Below, piece by piece: positions 28,174 to 40,800 of a stretch of DNA of 64,000 nucleotides. Location: assembly GCA_019321725.1 (NCBI GenBank), contig CM033121.1, positions 6,324,001 to 6,388,000 of the forward strand. Reading direction: 5' to 3'. Position 1 is the first letter of the stretch, and the number at the start of each line of letters is the position of its first letter. The notes beneath the pieces are model-generated. The model did no database searches and was not told where the DNA came from. It saw nothing but the letters and a program-made list of their open reading frames with translations. Both the position numbers and the translations under genes were made by a program. This DNA is from Paulownia fortunei. Its lineage: Eukaryota > Streptophyta > Magnoliopsida > Lamiales > Paulowniaceae.

Positions 28174-28428
28174 CATAGTAAAATCTAGTAAAATTGTAAA
28201 ATTTATATGTACTATAATTCCCATCTGCAATATATTTCATGCTTTCTTTAATTTTCATAGTAAAATATCGTAAAGTTAAAGTATTTTATGATATGTACCA
28301 TAATTTTCATCTGTAATATATTTCATGCTTTCCTTAACCTTCATAGTAAAATCTCGTAAAATTACAATATTTTATGATCTATACCACAATTAACCATCCT
28401 TAATATATTTCATGCTTTCTTTAACCTT
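28174..28428. repeat. Tandem repeat, three units of 82-87 bp
   Basis: Units start CATAGTAAAATMT at 28174, 28256 and 28342 and end in TATTTCATGCTTTC followed by an AT-rich tail. A shorter related pair, TCTCAAAATCTCT, sits just upstream (about 28093 and 28141). The array lies about 600 bp upstream of the lipid transfer protein promoter. Confidence 0.85.
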
Positions 28429-29272
28429 GCAATCAAATATATAGCCAACCTATAGATAAATAGTTGATCATTCTTGATGAAAAGAGCTTCAAAAGATAGT
28501 TTATATTCTAACTTTTGTACCACATATTTTTGAACCCAATAGACTAAATACCAGTTCCAATGACATATACTACTTGTTAGAAATCTTTCATCTAGTCACA
28601 AAAACATATAACAAGAAAAAAAAAATCATTAAATTGTTAACTAGGAGAAGCAATAATGGCCAAGTTTTCTTGGAAAACAATAAATGCACATAGCATAAAC
28701 TTGGCAAAGAATAGAGATGTTCAAGCAAATATTAATGCTGTTGATAAAAAGATGAGCATTCAATACAGCCACTACTATGCTTTGAGAAATGCAATTCCTT
28801 CTTCCAAGGGAGGATGAGATATAATTCATGTTCTCAAGAAGACCCATCCTTCCTTTTTTTTTTTTTTTTCTTTTTAGTTTTTGTGTTTATTTTGTGATTT
28901 AGTACATTTAGAGCGGATAATAGAGAATATCTCGTGTTGCAATTATTGTAAAAAGTGAATTTGTTAATTAATATCCAACTAAAGGACTATAATTTTTCTA
29001 CTTATCATAAATCTTCCCTTCAATTGCTCGATATCTATGAAGTATTTAACTCAAAATTATTCTAATTAGATTTTTTTTTTTCTTTTTGACACATGTGCAA
29101 TTAAAATTGTTAATCAAGTCGAGAAATATAAGCATCATTCTCATATTAATGGGTAAAGCTTAAATTTGTGCAACTTTTTGTTTGTTTGTTTGTTTTTTAA
29201 CTCATACTTAGTTTGAAATGAATACAAATTTCAAATGATCAGTGTTTTTACATAATTAATAAAATAAATGCA

Positions 29273-29430
29273 AATTACTCAATATCCAATAAAAATAACT
29301 AATATAATAAATATATAATATGACACCCGGTGAAACTTATTCCATACTAAAGTAATTACTCAATATCCAATAAAAATAACTAATATAATAAATATATAAT
29401 ATGACACACGGTGAAGCTTATTCCATACTA
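29273..29430. repeat. Direct duplication of an 81-bp unit
   Basis: Two adjacent copies start AATTACTCAATATCC at 29273 and 29354. They differ by only about two substitutions in the copied part (CACCCGGTGAAAC versus CACACGGTGAAGC), so the duplication is recent compared with the neighbouring arrays. Confidence 0.9.
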
Positions 29431-29536
29431 ATTATTCTTCAAACTCAAATTCACTACACATCGCCAACTTTTAAGCGTTGTGATCCGCAAATGTACATCT
29501 CTAGCCAAGAAGTGCAAATTAGAAGAATACAATTAA

Positions 29537-30690
29537 TACCACGTCATAGAATATTTAGTATCATGTTTATGTGCACTGGATGATGCATATGTTTTAAGGC
29601 ATAATTTGCTTTAATATATTGTGTACAACAACTTTAATGTAATCTACAATGGTAAATTTATTTTTTAAAATAATTCAGAGACCCATGTTTGAAAACGAAC
29701 CACTTGCACCAATTAAACCATGCTCTAATTAAACTAGTGTAAGTCAACATAGAATGTGATAAGCTCTCGTTCATTTAAATTTTATTCTGAAAGCTATAGT
29801 GTATGATCACATTCATCCTAAGACTAAAAATTTATATTATCATGGTCAAATAAAAATAAAACAATAAAATTCTATAATATTTCATATGTCATTATATTTA
29901 CTACCCCATTGCAGGAAAAAAGCACTATAAAATAGATTAGTACCACCCCATAGCACATTTAGTACCATGCTTATGTGCATTCCATGCTTCGTATACTTTA
30001 AAGCTTAATTTATCTTAATATATTGTATACAACTTTAACACAATTTAGGTAATTTATATTGATTTAAATATTTGAAAATAACTACTTACACCAAATAAGT
30101 TATATTCATTGATATCGGCGTCAAGCCATATCGAATATGTAACTCACATTTACTAAAATGAACTTCCAAAGGCCATGGTACAGGATTTTATTCATCATAT
30201 GTCTAAGAATTCATGTTATCAACGTCAAACAAGAATAAAACAACAAAACTCTACATTATTGCATCATACAACAAAAAATAATCACTTCTTTAAATTTAAT
30301 ACCCTTTTGCAGTAAAAAGTACTAGTAAAACATTTAGTACCACTTCATAAAATATTTTTTATTACCATACTTATGTACATGTGATGTTGTGCATGTTTTA
30401 AAATCTAATTTACCTCAATATATTAGGTATAATAATTTTAATACAATTTACAATAGTAGATTATGTTGTAGTACATAACTTAAGACACTTGTATAAATAT
30501 TTAAAAATTAACTACTTAAATGTAATTAATTATGCTCTCATTAACACTGGTGTAAAATAACATTAAATGGGGTACTGTTATATTTTATATGTTCTTTCAC
30601 AAGCTATCGTATCATGTTGATATGTGGTGACTATTGTATACTAATGATGCAATAGATATTCCAAAGTAGAATTTTACATGCCACTCTCTT
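29537..30690. repeat. Diverged tandem array of ~400-bp units (about 2.8 copies)
   Basis: Units begin at 29537, 29941 and 30338, each with TACCAC followed by a CATA...TTAGTA.CATG(C/T)TTATGT head, and then an AATATATTG.GTA string. The first two units are 404 and 397 bp; the third decays after about 300 bp. Identity is moderate, so the array is old. No coding potential was seen. Confidence 0.75.
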
Positions 30691-30702
30691 ATACACCCAG
30701 GC

Positions 30703-33684
30703 TGCGTTTGCTTGCTCAGATTGATTGGCAATGATTAATTCCAACCTGATATGGTATGCGAAATTTGGCTGGGATACTAAGACAATAATTTGTTCGGTTG
30801 CACAATTTGTAATAAGGGATATCCCGTGTCCCTTGCTATTATGTTTTTTGGTTGGGTGGGATTGCCTAGGTTGATAACTAAAAAAATGACACTTAGGTCC
30901 TTAAATTTTATTGATGTTTTATTTTATATTTTATTTTACAGAAATTACAAAAGAAATTAAATAATACAAATTTTGTTTTCATTATTTAATATTTTTCATT
31001 TTCTTCACTATAATGTGAACAATATTTGGACTTGGAAGTTAGGAAAATAAAGCACAAAATAATTACATGTAAAACAAATTAGTTTCTCCACTGCTTTTTC
31101 TTATTAAAATTCAAAAGCCAAACATAAAATAAATGTCATGAGTTCCATAATTCTAAAGCATTGTGGAGTCAAACCTATTAGGCTTGGTCCAATATTGGCT
31201 TTTTCCATTTTAGCAAACATGCATTTATTATTTTTTTCTTTTTTCTAATAACCGAAAACAACAATTTTTTTGCAAACTTTTATTGATTGTAGTGCTATTC
31301 TCATTGAACCACAATAAAATTAAAATATAGGAAAATAATTGCTCTAAATAAATTTACAGTAGTACTATGATAATACTTTATAGGTTGCTCAAAGGCGAAA
31401 AATAAGATATGAGAAAAAAGAAGAAGATGTTAAGTAGATATTATTATAGAATAAATTCATTAAAATTATTAAACACGAAATCAGTAAAAAAAATAATTCT
31501 CAGGATTATCAAAATAGCCCCTTTAACATCCCGACCCGAATGAAATTCATTTCATTCATCCGCTGCAAAAACAACAGATCAAAGATATACTTTCCATCAA
31601 ATCCAAGAAGCCAAATGAAGTTTTAAATCGATGAAAACAAAAGGAAAAAAGAAAAGCAAGAACCAAACAGAGCATCAACCAGCTCGTAGATTTTCAGCCA
31701 TCTCTTTGCTCAGAATTAAAAAACGTGGACTCCAGAACAAAGAAGAAGAGGAGTTGTTTGCAGCTTGTTCGGTCAGTTTGTCCAACCAATAATCCCACCC
31801 AAAAATCCCTCATCAACATTGCTTCTTCTATCCAGCCCATAAACCCCAAGCAAACGAAGCCCCATGGTACTACACGGTTTAGTACCACTCCCTTATGCAT
31901 CCATAGTACTACAAGGTTGAATGCGAATTCAGTATCATGTCAACAAAATACTGCAACTTTGAATCTTAGTACTGCATTTTTGTACATATAATGCAAATAT
32001 CCTAAAAATAAATATGTTCAATGGTACAACATAAAAATCCGCCCAATAAAATAAAAAATCAGTGATCACAACTTTCCAACACGTACTTATACAATGTGTG
32101 TAAATATAACAAATGAATTGATGCAAATAGTATAATATAAGAAATAACAGTAATGATACAATATGACATTATCAAATTTATATGTCCATCAAACACAAAC
32201 TTTTAGCAGTTGTAATAAGTCGGTGTACTTTGTTGGTATGCCTTGCATCCCCTTTCTACTAATCAAGGAAAAACAAAAGAAATATAAGATGAATTAGTAA
32301 GGACAAAACATAATAAATGCATAAACATTAAAAAAAAAAAAAAGCAAAAATGAACTAACTAATTGATGGCTTCTTTGCAAGTACACCGGGTAATTCAAAT
32401 ATCAAATTGTAATTAGATCATTTGTGCCTTTCTACAGCTTAGTTGAGGTCGCACTTGAGGTGCACTAATGGCAACCTCAGGTGGACTAATATTTCATAGT
32501 GAAGTATGAATTATGCTTCAGTGTTATATTATTATTTTCCATATCCATTATAGTTGATGCATTAATGTAGTACTAATAGTGCATTGGTGAAGTCCTAATC
32601 CTAATATCTATGTATTAATTACATATTACAAATCACAAATCACCATATCAATAGTACTAAGAACTACTCATGCATTAGTGCACTAACAACAATTCACAAA
32701 TGTTGTATTAATAGTGTAATAGTGAAGTACTTCTATGTAATAGTTAAAGATGTCGTATTAAAATACAAATATGTGAAATATTACCTACAAATATGGCTGC
32801 TTTTGGCCTTTACATCAAATTGGCTTGCTTCGACATCATGTCAACCATGATCATATTTGAAACATAATGTCAACATTTTCATTATGTTGAAAGTAACGTA
32901 CATATTATGAAGGGAAATGAGGTATTGTAATGTGACAAGCTGAGTATTAATTTCAATCTACTCTCTTGCAAGACGAAAGTAAACTTGCATTATAATTATC
33001 TCTTTATAGACTAATATTACATGAAACTCGCCACTATACACAAAGTTCCTAATAACTCAATTTCGCCACCTTGTGCAATTGTTTCATGGACTGAGGGAAT
33101 ATACAATCTCGCACTAGTAGTAGTGATAGTGGTTGTGATTGAAAAAATTTGGCCTTGACAAACAATCAAATTATTATGATAAGTAGAAAAGTGCAGGAAC
33201 TAGAATAAATCAAAATTCTAGCCAAAATATTCACAATGTTCAGTATAGAATCCAAAAATTGAAAAAATTATGGAGATGCCAAAAAATATGTAAAATGTGC
33301 ATTGGAGGTGGCAATGGATGATGGTTGCGTTGAAATGGGATTGAGGTGGCATTTGCGGTGGCTGTGCCGGTTGTTGATGGTAGCCTACAACAAGATCAAG
33401 GCTGCGAGGCCGATGGCTAATGTTAGAGGGCTTTTGGCGGGAGTTTGTATGAAGGAGAGAAAATCAAGTTTTGTCTTCAAGAATAAATAGGAAAAGTTAA
33501 GTGGAACAAATATTTTGGTAGATTTAAGTGGATGGAAACTTAAAAATTAAAAAAATATTTATATATATGGAGAGTGAAAACTAAAAATGTGATCGATAGA
33601 GAGTGAACATTGGTTTGACAATTTATAAATAACTCACCATTTCTTTAATATCTCAGCCAAGATAATAGCCAAACAAGCATTTTA
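30703..33684. mobile_element. Possible ~3-kb non-autonomous DNA transposon
   Basis: The left part begins GGCTGCGTTTGCTTG and contains GGCTGGGATACTAA. The reverse complement of the right part contains GCTTGTTTGGC and GGCTGAGATATTAA. These look like imperfect subterminal inverted repeats of a PIF/hAT-like element. No transposase was recognised, termini are inexact and no target duplication was read. Confidence 0.25.
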
Positions 33685-34039
33685 AGTTCTTGTACGCCTT
33701 TTTTTTCAAATATTTTTTTCCTCCTTTCTTTATTTTTTCTTCTTATTCATTTTCCTCCTCCCTGCTATAGTTATCACTGGGCTAATGCGGTTAGAATCGG
33801 CCCAGGACTGCATTAACCCGTCAATAAAGTGGATTGTTCAAGTCCAGGTCCAAACGTGAAGTGGTCCGGTCCTGGCTGAATAATTTATTTTTCTAGTAGA
33901 TTTAGCTCGCCCCACTAGCCTAGTTCTAGTGGGCCAGTTCCGGACCTGAACGGGTTATATGAATTGCTTACGTGCTGGATTTATGGGCTGACCCAATGAT
34001 TTTTTTTTATGATTTTTTAATAATTTTTGATGATTTTTT

Positions 34040-34735
34040 TTAATTTTTTGTTTAATTTAATATATTAAATAGTATTATATTTTGTTAGTAATATACTTAC
34101 TTTTTAATTTTATATTTTATTTTGATATTTTTTTTAATTTTATACTAAGTAGTATTATATACTTAGTATTATATTTTTTAGTAATATACTTATTTTCTAA
34201 CTTTATATTCAATTTTGATAATTCTTTTTAGTTTAATATAGTAAGTAGTATTGGATTTTTTTAATAAAATACTTACTTTATAACTTTATATTTCATTTAG
34301 ATGAATTATTTTTTAATTTAACATATTAAGTAGTATTATATTTTTTAGTAATATATTTACTTTCTAACTTTATATTTTATTTTGATGAATTTTTTTTAGT
34401 TTAGTATACTAAGTAGTATTATATTCTTTAGTAATATACTTTCTAACTTTATATTTTATTTTGATGAATTTTTTTAAGTTTAGTATACTAAGTAGTACTA
34501 TAATTTTTTAATAATATACCCACTTTCTAAATTTATAATTTATTTTGATGGTTTTTTTTAATTTAATATACTAAGTTGTAATTAAATTTTTTTAGTAATA
34601 TAATTGCTTTCTAATTTTATATTTTTTGATGATTTTTAGTTTAGTATAGCAAGTACTATTTTATTTTTTTAGTAATATACTTCATTTTTAACTTTATATT
34701 TTATTTTGATAAATTTTCTTAGTTTAATAAAAAAG
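34040..34735. repeat. AT-rich minisatellite, about eight units of 78-96 bp
   Basis: The string TATACTAAGTAGTATTATA recurs, with variants, near 34061, 34141, 34237, 34322, 34405, 34486, 34567 and 34645. Each is followed by TTTAGTAATATACTTACTTT and TTATATTTTATTTTGATGA. The common period is about 82 bp. The array sits between GGGCC/GGCCC-rich hAT-like flanks (33776-33990 and 35165-35275), so it may be the amplified core of a transposon. Confidence 0.85.
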
Positions 34736-37600
34736 TTGTGTATTTATAAAAAAAATTCAACCATTTAAAAATATTAAATATTGTATACAATGGTACAAGT
34801 ACTTGCAATAAAAAATAACACAATAAATTAATTAAAAAATAAAAATAAAGATAAACTATTGCAATAGTATTATTACCATTAGAAGAAACAGCATATTACT
34901 TGCAAGTTGTAAGATTGATTGGTAGGGTAACTTATTGAATTATTTATATGTATGGAATATGTTAGGATGAACTTAAAATATATATATATATATATACATA
35001 CATACATATATGGTTCAAAGAAATCAATAAAATTAAAAAGGGTTTAGTGGTTGGCTGCTTCATTTTTCTTCCAAGATAATGAGTTTGAATCTTTTCAATA
35101 ACAAAAATGTATTTTTTGGCAAAAAATTAATAATATATAATATAATTATAAATAATATATAAACTATTAAATGGCCCACAACAGGTTGGGCCGATTTTGA
35201 AGTAGGATTGAGATTAAAAAGGTCTGTTTACGGATTGACTTGAATTATATATTTTGGGCCTAACCCAATTTATACAATGAAAATCAACAAGGTAGTCCCT
35301 CTCATTTTTAAGTGGAAAAGAGCCTAAGGGGGAAAATAATAGCATCTTTTTTAAGATATATGGCCAAGATCTATGCTGATGCTTAATCAGTGATTGGCCC
35401 ACTGAATTATGATTAGATAATTCGCCACTTTCATTTGTTCAGCAAATCGACCAAATAACTCAGTGCCATTATTCATTTGAATTTATTGGATCGAAGGATT
35501 TAAAAGTTTAAGATTATAAATTTATAATAATAAATTGGAAATTTTTAAACTTTTTAATAATTATTTTAAGTTATTTTTTTAATTATTGAAATTAATATTA
35601 AATATAATTAAAATTATTTAAAACCCTTAACTCCAAGTACTTCTCTCAAATTAAAAACTTTCAATTTGAACACAACTCGTCATCTTTTTTTTTTTTTTAT
35701 TAATAAGTAGCACAACCCATCATTTGAAGTTATATACACTCAAATATAACAAAAAAATGAAAACAATGTAAATTTAATTGATATCTCCCATACATATGCA
35801 TAGACATGTTTTACTTCTATTTTTCTTGACCTGAGACTCATTGCCTGCAATTAAAATTTAAATAGTATTTGCCAATAATATTTCCCTTATATATTATATG
35901 TATATACATATATATTTTCCCTCTTTCATCAAGAAAAAATTCTACAATAGTGTTATCAAAAATCCATTCACATTTTGACATTGCTCTCATGCCTGTCATT
36001 CCACTACGAATATTATTAGTTGAAATATTATATCACATAATAGCATGCCATGTTCATATCATGATGAAATCATACAAGAGTAATAAAATCACAAAATAAG
36101 TTAAAATTTTGGAATAAAAACACTGACTTTAGAGTAGAATTTCACCCTTATCATGATATATACAGTTCGAATAAGCTACTCACAAAATTCAATAAAATCA
36201 CTTAATTTTTTTTTACGTGCATTAAAATAAAAAATGCAACCAACTTTTAAATCCCCCTCAATTAACTTTTTAGGGGCATATTCTAAATTAATATTTTGTA
36301 CATAATTAGTTACTTTAAAAGCTCTATTATTTTAAATCATAAACTAATTACACTTGCCTATGTTGTGCGAGGAAATGTTGTGGACGTGCAGTCAACATAA
36401 CACCATTTTCTCAAACTCTAATAAACTTTTCCTCTTTTCTCTATGCTATGGTTGGATCTGTTATTTTAGTGAGAAAATTACATATTTTTTTCCCTTCTTT
36501 TGGATTTGTAGGAAAACACAAAGAGTATAAACTAACTTTTGTGCGCAAAAAATAAGTACATAATTTTAAAATTACAAGCGATGTCATATTTAAGTTAAAA
36601 AAATGAGACCAAAATTTAAATTACGAAGTTCAATAATATATAAAAATATATTATAATGTATTTATAAAAAATAAAATATTTGAAAAGAACTCAATTTGTT
36701 TTTTTAAATATATGATTTATTGTATTAAAGATATTTTATAACTAAATTTAAGTCTCTCATTTCATTTTGGAAAGTATGCTTTTGAAAATTTGTGAACCAT
36801 TTAAATTATGAAATTTATAAATACTTTTATGCATTAACATCCACTCATACTCTTTATGCAATTGAAAATATCTTAAAATTTAAAATTTGGAATGGCTCAT
36901 TATTTTTTTGATTGATCTATAATTTTCATCTCATTGAAAAGACCTTAAACTTTAAAAGTTGGTATCATTCTATATTTTTTTCTTTAAAAAAATTAGTGTT
37001 TTGAAAGTTATGTTTTTTTTTTCTGCTAAAAAATATAAGAATATGAGTCTTTTGATTTTTAAATAAAGTTTTATTATTGCTTTGACCAATGCTATAGAGA
37101 AGAGATTTTTGTCAAAAATTCAAATCTCAAATAACGCGAATGTCAAAATTCTACCTCACAACAAATGGATGCAAATATAATTTTAATTTACTTAATACTA
37201 AAATAGAGTTAAAAAATTAATAAAACTACTAACTCGACATCAATTAATAAAATTATTTTAACATCAGTCCATCATAAATAATAAATTAAATTTTAATATA
37301 TTTCATCATTTAATATCCTCTGAAACTCTGTTGAGCTTTAACTCAACAAATCAGAAAATAATAAAATATATATTAAATTTATTATATTTTACCTTTATTC
37401 AGTCAGATTAATACTCAGTCAAATTTGGATATTCTAATAATCAATTTATAATTTTGAAACTAAAAAAATATTGCACTAAAATTATATTGAACAATGTGTT
37501 TATTTAGCTCTTCATTATTATTATTACTACCTAAATGCCTCAATGATAACTCCCAAAATACTTTACTACCCCCATTTCCATTCATACCCCCAATCCCAAA

Positions 37601-37610
37601 GCTATATAAA
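37601..37610 (+). promoter_or_regulatory. TATA box of the GT47 glycosyltransferase gene
   Basis: GCTATATAAA lies 190-200 bases upstream of the ATG at 37801. Transcription would start near 37630-37640, putting the CT/CA microsatellite inside the 5' leader. Confidence 0.6.
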
Positions 37611-37701
37611 TCCAAAATTCCAAAACCCCCTGGAGAACTCAAAAAAACCAAATCTCATTCCTTTCCTCCGGATCCAGTCTTCTCTATTTGCCCAATCCTC
37701 G

Positions 37702-37704
<3 letters not shown>

Positions 37705-37771
<67 letters not shown>
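37705..37771. repeat. (CT)16(CA)17 microsatellite in the 5' leader
   Basis: About 32 bases of CT repeats run directly into about 35 bases of CA repeats and end 30 bases before the glycosyltransferase ATG. CT-rich leaders are common in plant genes. The array's length and position make it a likely polymorphic site. Confidence 0.95.
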
Positions 37772-37800
37772 CGAGATAAACATCTTGCTCCCAAAATTAA

Positions 37801-40800
37801 ATGCAAAAATCGATAAACAGGACTCTCGTTTGCTTATCACTATGCATTCCTCTACTCTTCGGCTCATTGCTCCTCGCCGGAACCCTCGACTACAAATCCC
37901 AATTCCTCTCCTTCATCCCCCAGCTCAACAACGCTGCGCCCTGCCGGGCTGGATCACCGCCCCTCCGCGTCTACATGTACGATTTGCCGCCGCGTTTCAA
38001 CGTCGGGTTGATGGACCCTAGCTTTCCCGATGACACTCCGGTGACTGCGAGGAATATTCCGACCTGGAAGTGGAATGATGGGCTCCGGAAGCAGCACAGT
38101 GTGGAGTACTGGATGATGGCTTCGCTTTTGTATGAGGGGAATGATGACATCGGGTTGACCCGTGAGGCGGTTCGGGTTGTGGATACGGATGCGGCTGACG
38201 TGTTTTTTGTGCCTTTTTTTCGTCGCTTAGTTTCAATGTTCATGTTCGGAATATGGCAGAGTTGAATACTGTTGATGAGAAATTGCAGGTGCGTTTTCTT
38301 TTCTTTCTTAAATCTTTTTTATGCCGTTGTTTTGTTATTATCTGAATTATTTAGTGTTAAAGGTTAATTTATGAACTTACTGAAAGTGGTTCCATATTGA
38401 CATGGTATCACCTAGTTTGATAGCACTTATGCGAACTTGAATTGTTCAGTTAACTACTGCCCACGTCCTAAGTTAAATCCGAAATAAAGAGAAATAATCC
38501 AGAGAATTGAGAGCTTTTAAATGCTTAATATATTACCTACCTTTTAATTATGAAGATTAGGGTATTCATAGGCATATTTGAGAATTTTCGTGGGCTTAGA
38601 GCTTCAACGGGCTTAATTTAAACTATTTTAGCATTATTTATTTAATAATTTATGGATTCGGTAGACATAACTATTTATTTAATAATTTATGGATTATGTG
38701 GACATAGCCTGCTAGGTTTTATCTTCACTTCGGCCCATAATCTCGATAACCTTCTTGGACTTAGCTTATTAGGCTATTAGGCTTACGCAGATCATGATCC
38801 ATCTTAAGCGTCCATTCTCGAGCTATCTCGCATAAGGATGGCGACAGGTCGAGAGTAACTAACTTTGAATTATGACTCCTATCAGAACGAGCATCTTAGA
38901 GCCATTTCTTTATTTGAGCAGAACTTGATCTTGTGAACGAGCATTGGTACTTTTAGGACTTTGCAAATTTTCTCGTACTAAAGTGCTCTTCCACATGGAC
39001 CCTCTCAATTTATTACTTTTGCTATCCTTCCCTCTCACCTTTTCTTCTTCCACTTTTTCTTCTTCCCTCGCCTCACTTTACATAGTTTTTTTACTTAAAT
39101 ATTTCACCAAACACCTATACTTATCGCTTCCACACCATAGAAGGACTCTTAATCATTGCTTTAGGGTGAACCACCATGGATAAAGTAAGAAATGATGGCT
39201 CCAAAGAGCTTCCTCCAGTATCCCTAAATTCCACAACCACAGAAGGCAGTGGACCCATGTCTTTGGCTGTCGCCGTTGCTGGCGGCAGCGCAGGTCGAGC
39301 CATGGGTAGCTTGACCTGCATTCATCTCGCCGACACGAACAAGTCGAGCCCATGATGGCTCAACCCCGATCGCGAGGTATGTGGCCATTTAGGGGGCGTC
39401 GTGGCTTGCTGGCCATGATTCCGGTAGGTAGCTCAACCTGCCCTGCTCGACCTCTCCCGCCACTCTCCAATTCTTGTGACATCGGTTTCTCTCCCATGCT
39501 GTTCGTTGTCTCCTCAAGTCATCTGGTTGCTTTCTATAGTTTACCTCTTTCGGGTAGTAGTTGTGTTGACCTTAGATACTTATAAGGAGTTCCATCTTAG
39601 ACAATAGAGGTCATAGCTAATTTGCCAGAGTGTGATAAAAAGTTTTAGGAAAAAGAGTCCGTTGAGTCTGGTGAGGGGTAGCTCATTAGAGTTTAGTCAG
39701 TCGTCATCGACGGAGTTAGTTGAGTCCGAGGGTAAGCATGACGCTTTTTCTCTTCGAGGTGAGGTTGAGTTAGGGGACGCGCTTCCTATAACCAATCAGC
39801 GTAGTTGGATTATGGATGTTGAGGTGTGCCATACCTATTTGAAAGTTGGAGACCTTAATATGTTGCATAAAAAACTTATATTACATTCTTGCTACAAGTT
39901 AGTTTTTCATTCGATTGGTGATAGGATAATAAGTCCTCCAATTGGTGATAGGATAATAAGTCCTTTGAGTGGGCATCATTGTGTATGTCGCTTACTTTTA
40001 CTATTCCACATTTTCCCTCCCTTGTTGACATAATTCGGAGTTTGGGTATCAGCTTTAGTCAGCTCACCCCCAATGCCTTGTTATATTTTGCGAGTTTTTG
40101 CTATCAGTTGGAGAGACTTGGGCTTTCTGTTATCTTTAGATAACTTTTATGCTCTTTCTACGGCGTGGAGAGTATCTAACGAACCCTACTTCTACTTCTA
40201 ACCCACGTTAGGATTTAAATTCTTAGAAAGGAACGATTCTTCTATATTGCATAGGGGTTGGGGGTCCCGACAGCGTGTAGTAGCATACCTTCAAAGATTC
40301 GCCTTAGTGAGGTTCACTATGATATTTAGCTTAAGTATAAAAGGGATGGGGTTGTTTGAGGCTTTGCTCGATCTTGGGTGTTTACTCCCTTACAGTATCA
40401 ATGACTTAGTTTTTTTCATTGCACTTTTCTCGTTATATATTTAGTTGGTTTACTTAGCATTTTTATTGCTTCGATTACTTTTAATTGCTGCTTATCCTTA
40501 ATACTTTGGTTTTGCTTTGCAGCTAAAAAGTTGGATTTTACCGTCTTTGCTTCCCTAAATTCCAGGAGACGGGACCTTAACGCCTACGGGAAGGGCCAGG
40601 GTACATAGACCGATGACTGCGGCGAGGCTAAACATAGTGGACCCGATATGAGCCGGAGTAGTTGAGGTGGTGGTAAGCCTTCTCCCCATGATGAGCATAG
40701 GTCATCTCGTAAAGTTGCTTGCGATGTTAAGAGTTTAGGTTGTTGAGATTGAATTGATACTTGTTCGAAGAGGTCGCGCGACTTTTCTCCGACTTCTTCT

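Larger units (their letters stand above)
27720..37480. other. Intergenic stretch with tandem repeats and transposon debris
   Basis: No gene is recognised across about 9.7 kb. It contains the 82-87-bp array (28174-28428), the 81-bp duplication (29273-29430), the ~400-bp units (29537-30690), a possible transposon (30703-33684), and the ~82-bp AT array (34040-34735) set in hAT-like flanks. The remainder is AT-rich with short chance frames, including a 62-codon one at 33302-33490 with no family match. Confidence 0.6.

Noticed and set aside
33302..33490. 62-codon frame with an unusually high GC stretch
   Set aside because: No recognised family, no promoter or splice signals; it lies inside a candidate decayed transposon.
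37494..38021. 175-codon plus-strand frame overlapping the GT47 start
   Set aside because: It is driven by the CT/CA microsatellite and an alternative frame of the true first exon; the At1g67410-like frame from 37801 is clearly the coding one.
38401..38412. TGGTATCA resembling an initiator-tRNA primer binding site at the left end of the fold-back element
   Set aside because: Only eight bases match and the string lies within the terminal inverted repeat, with no LTR before it.
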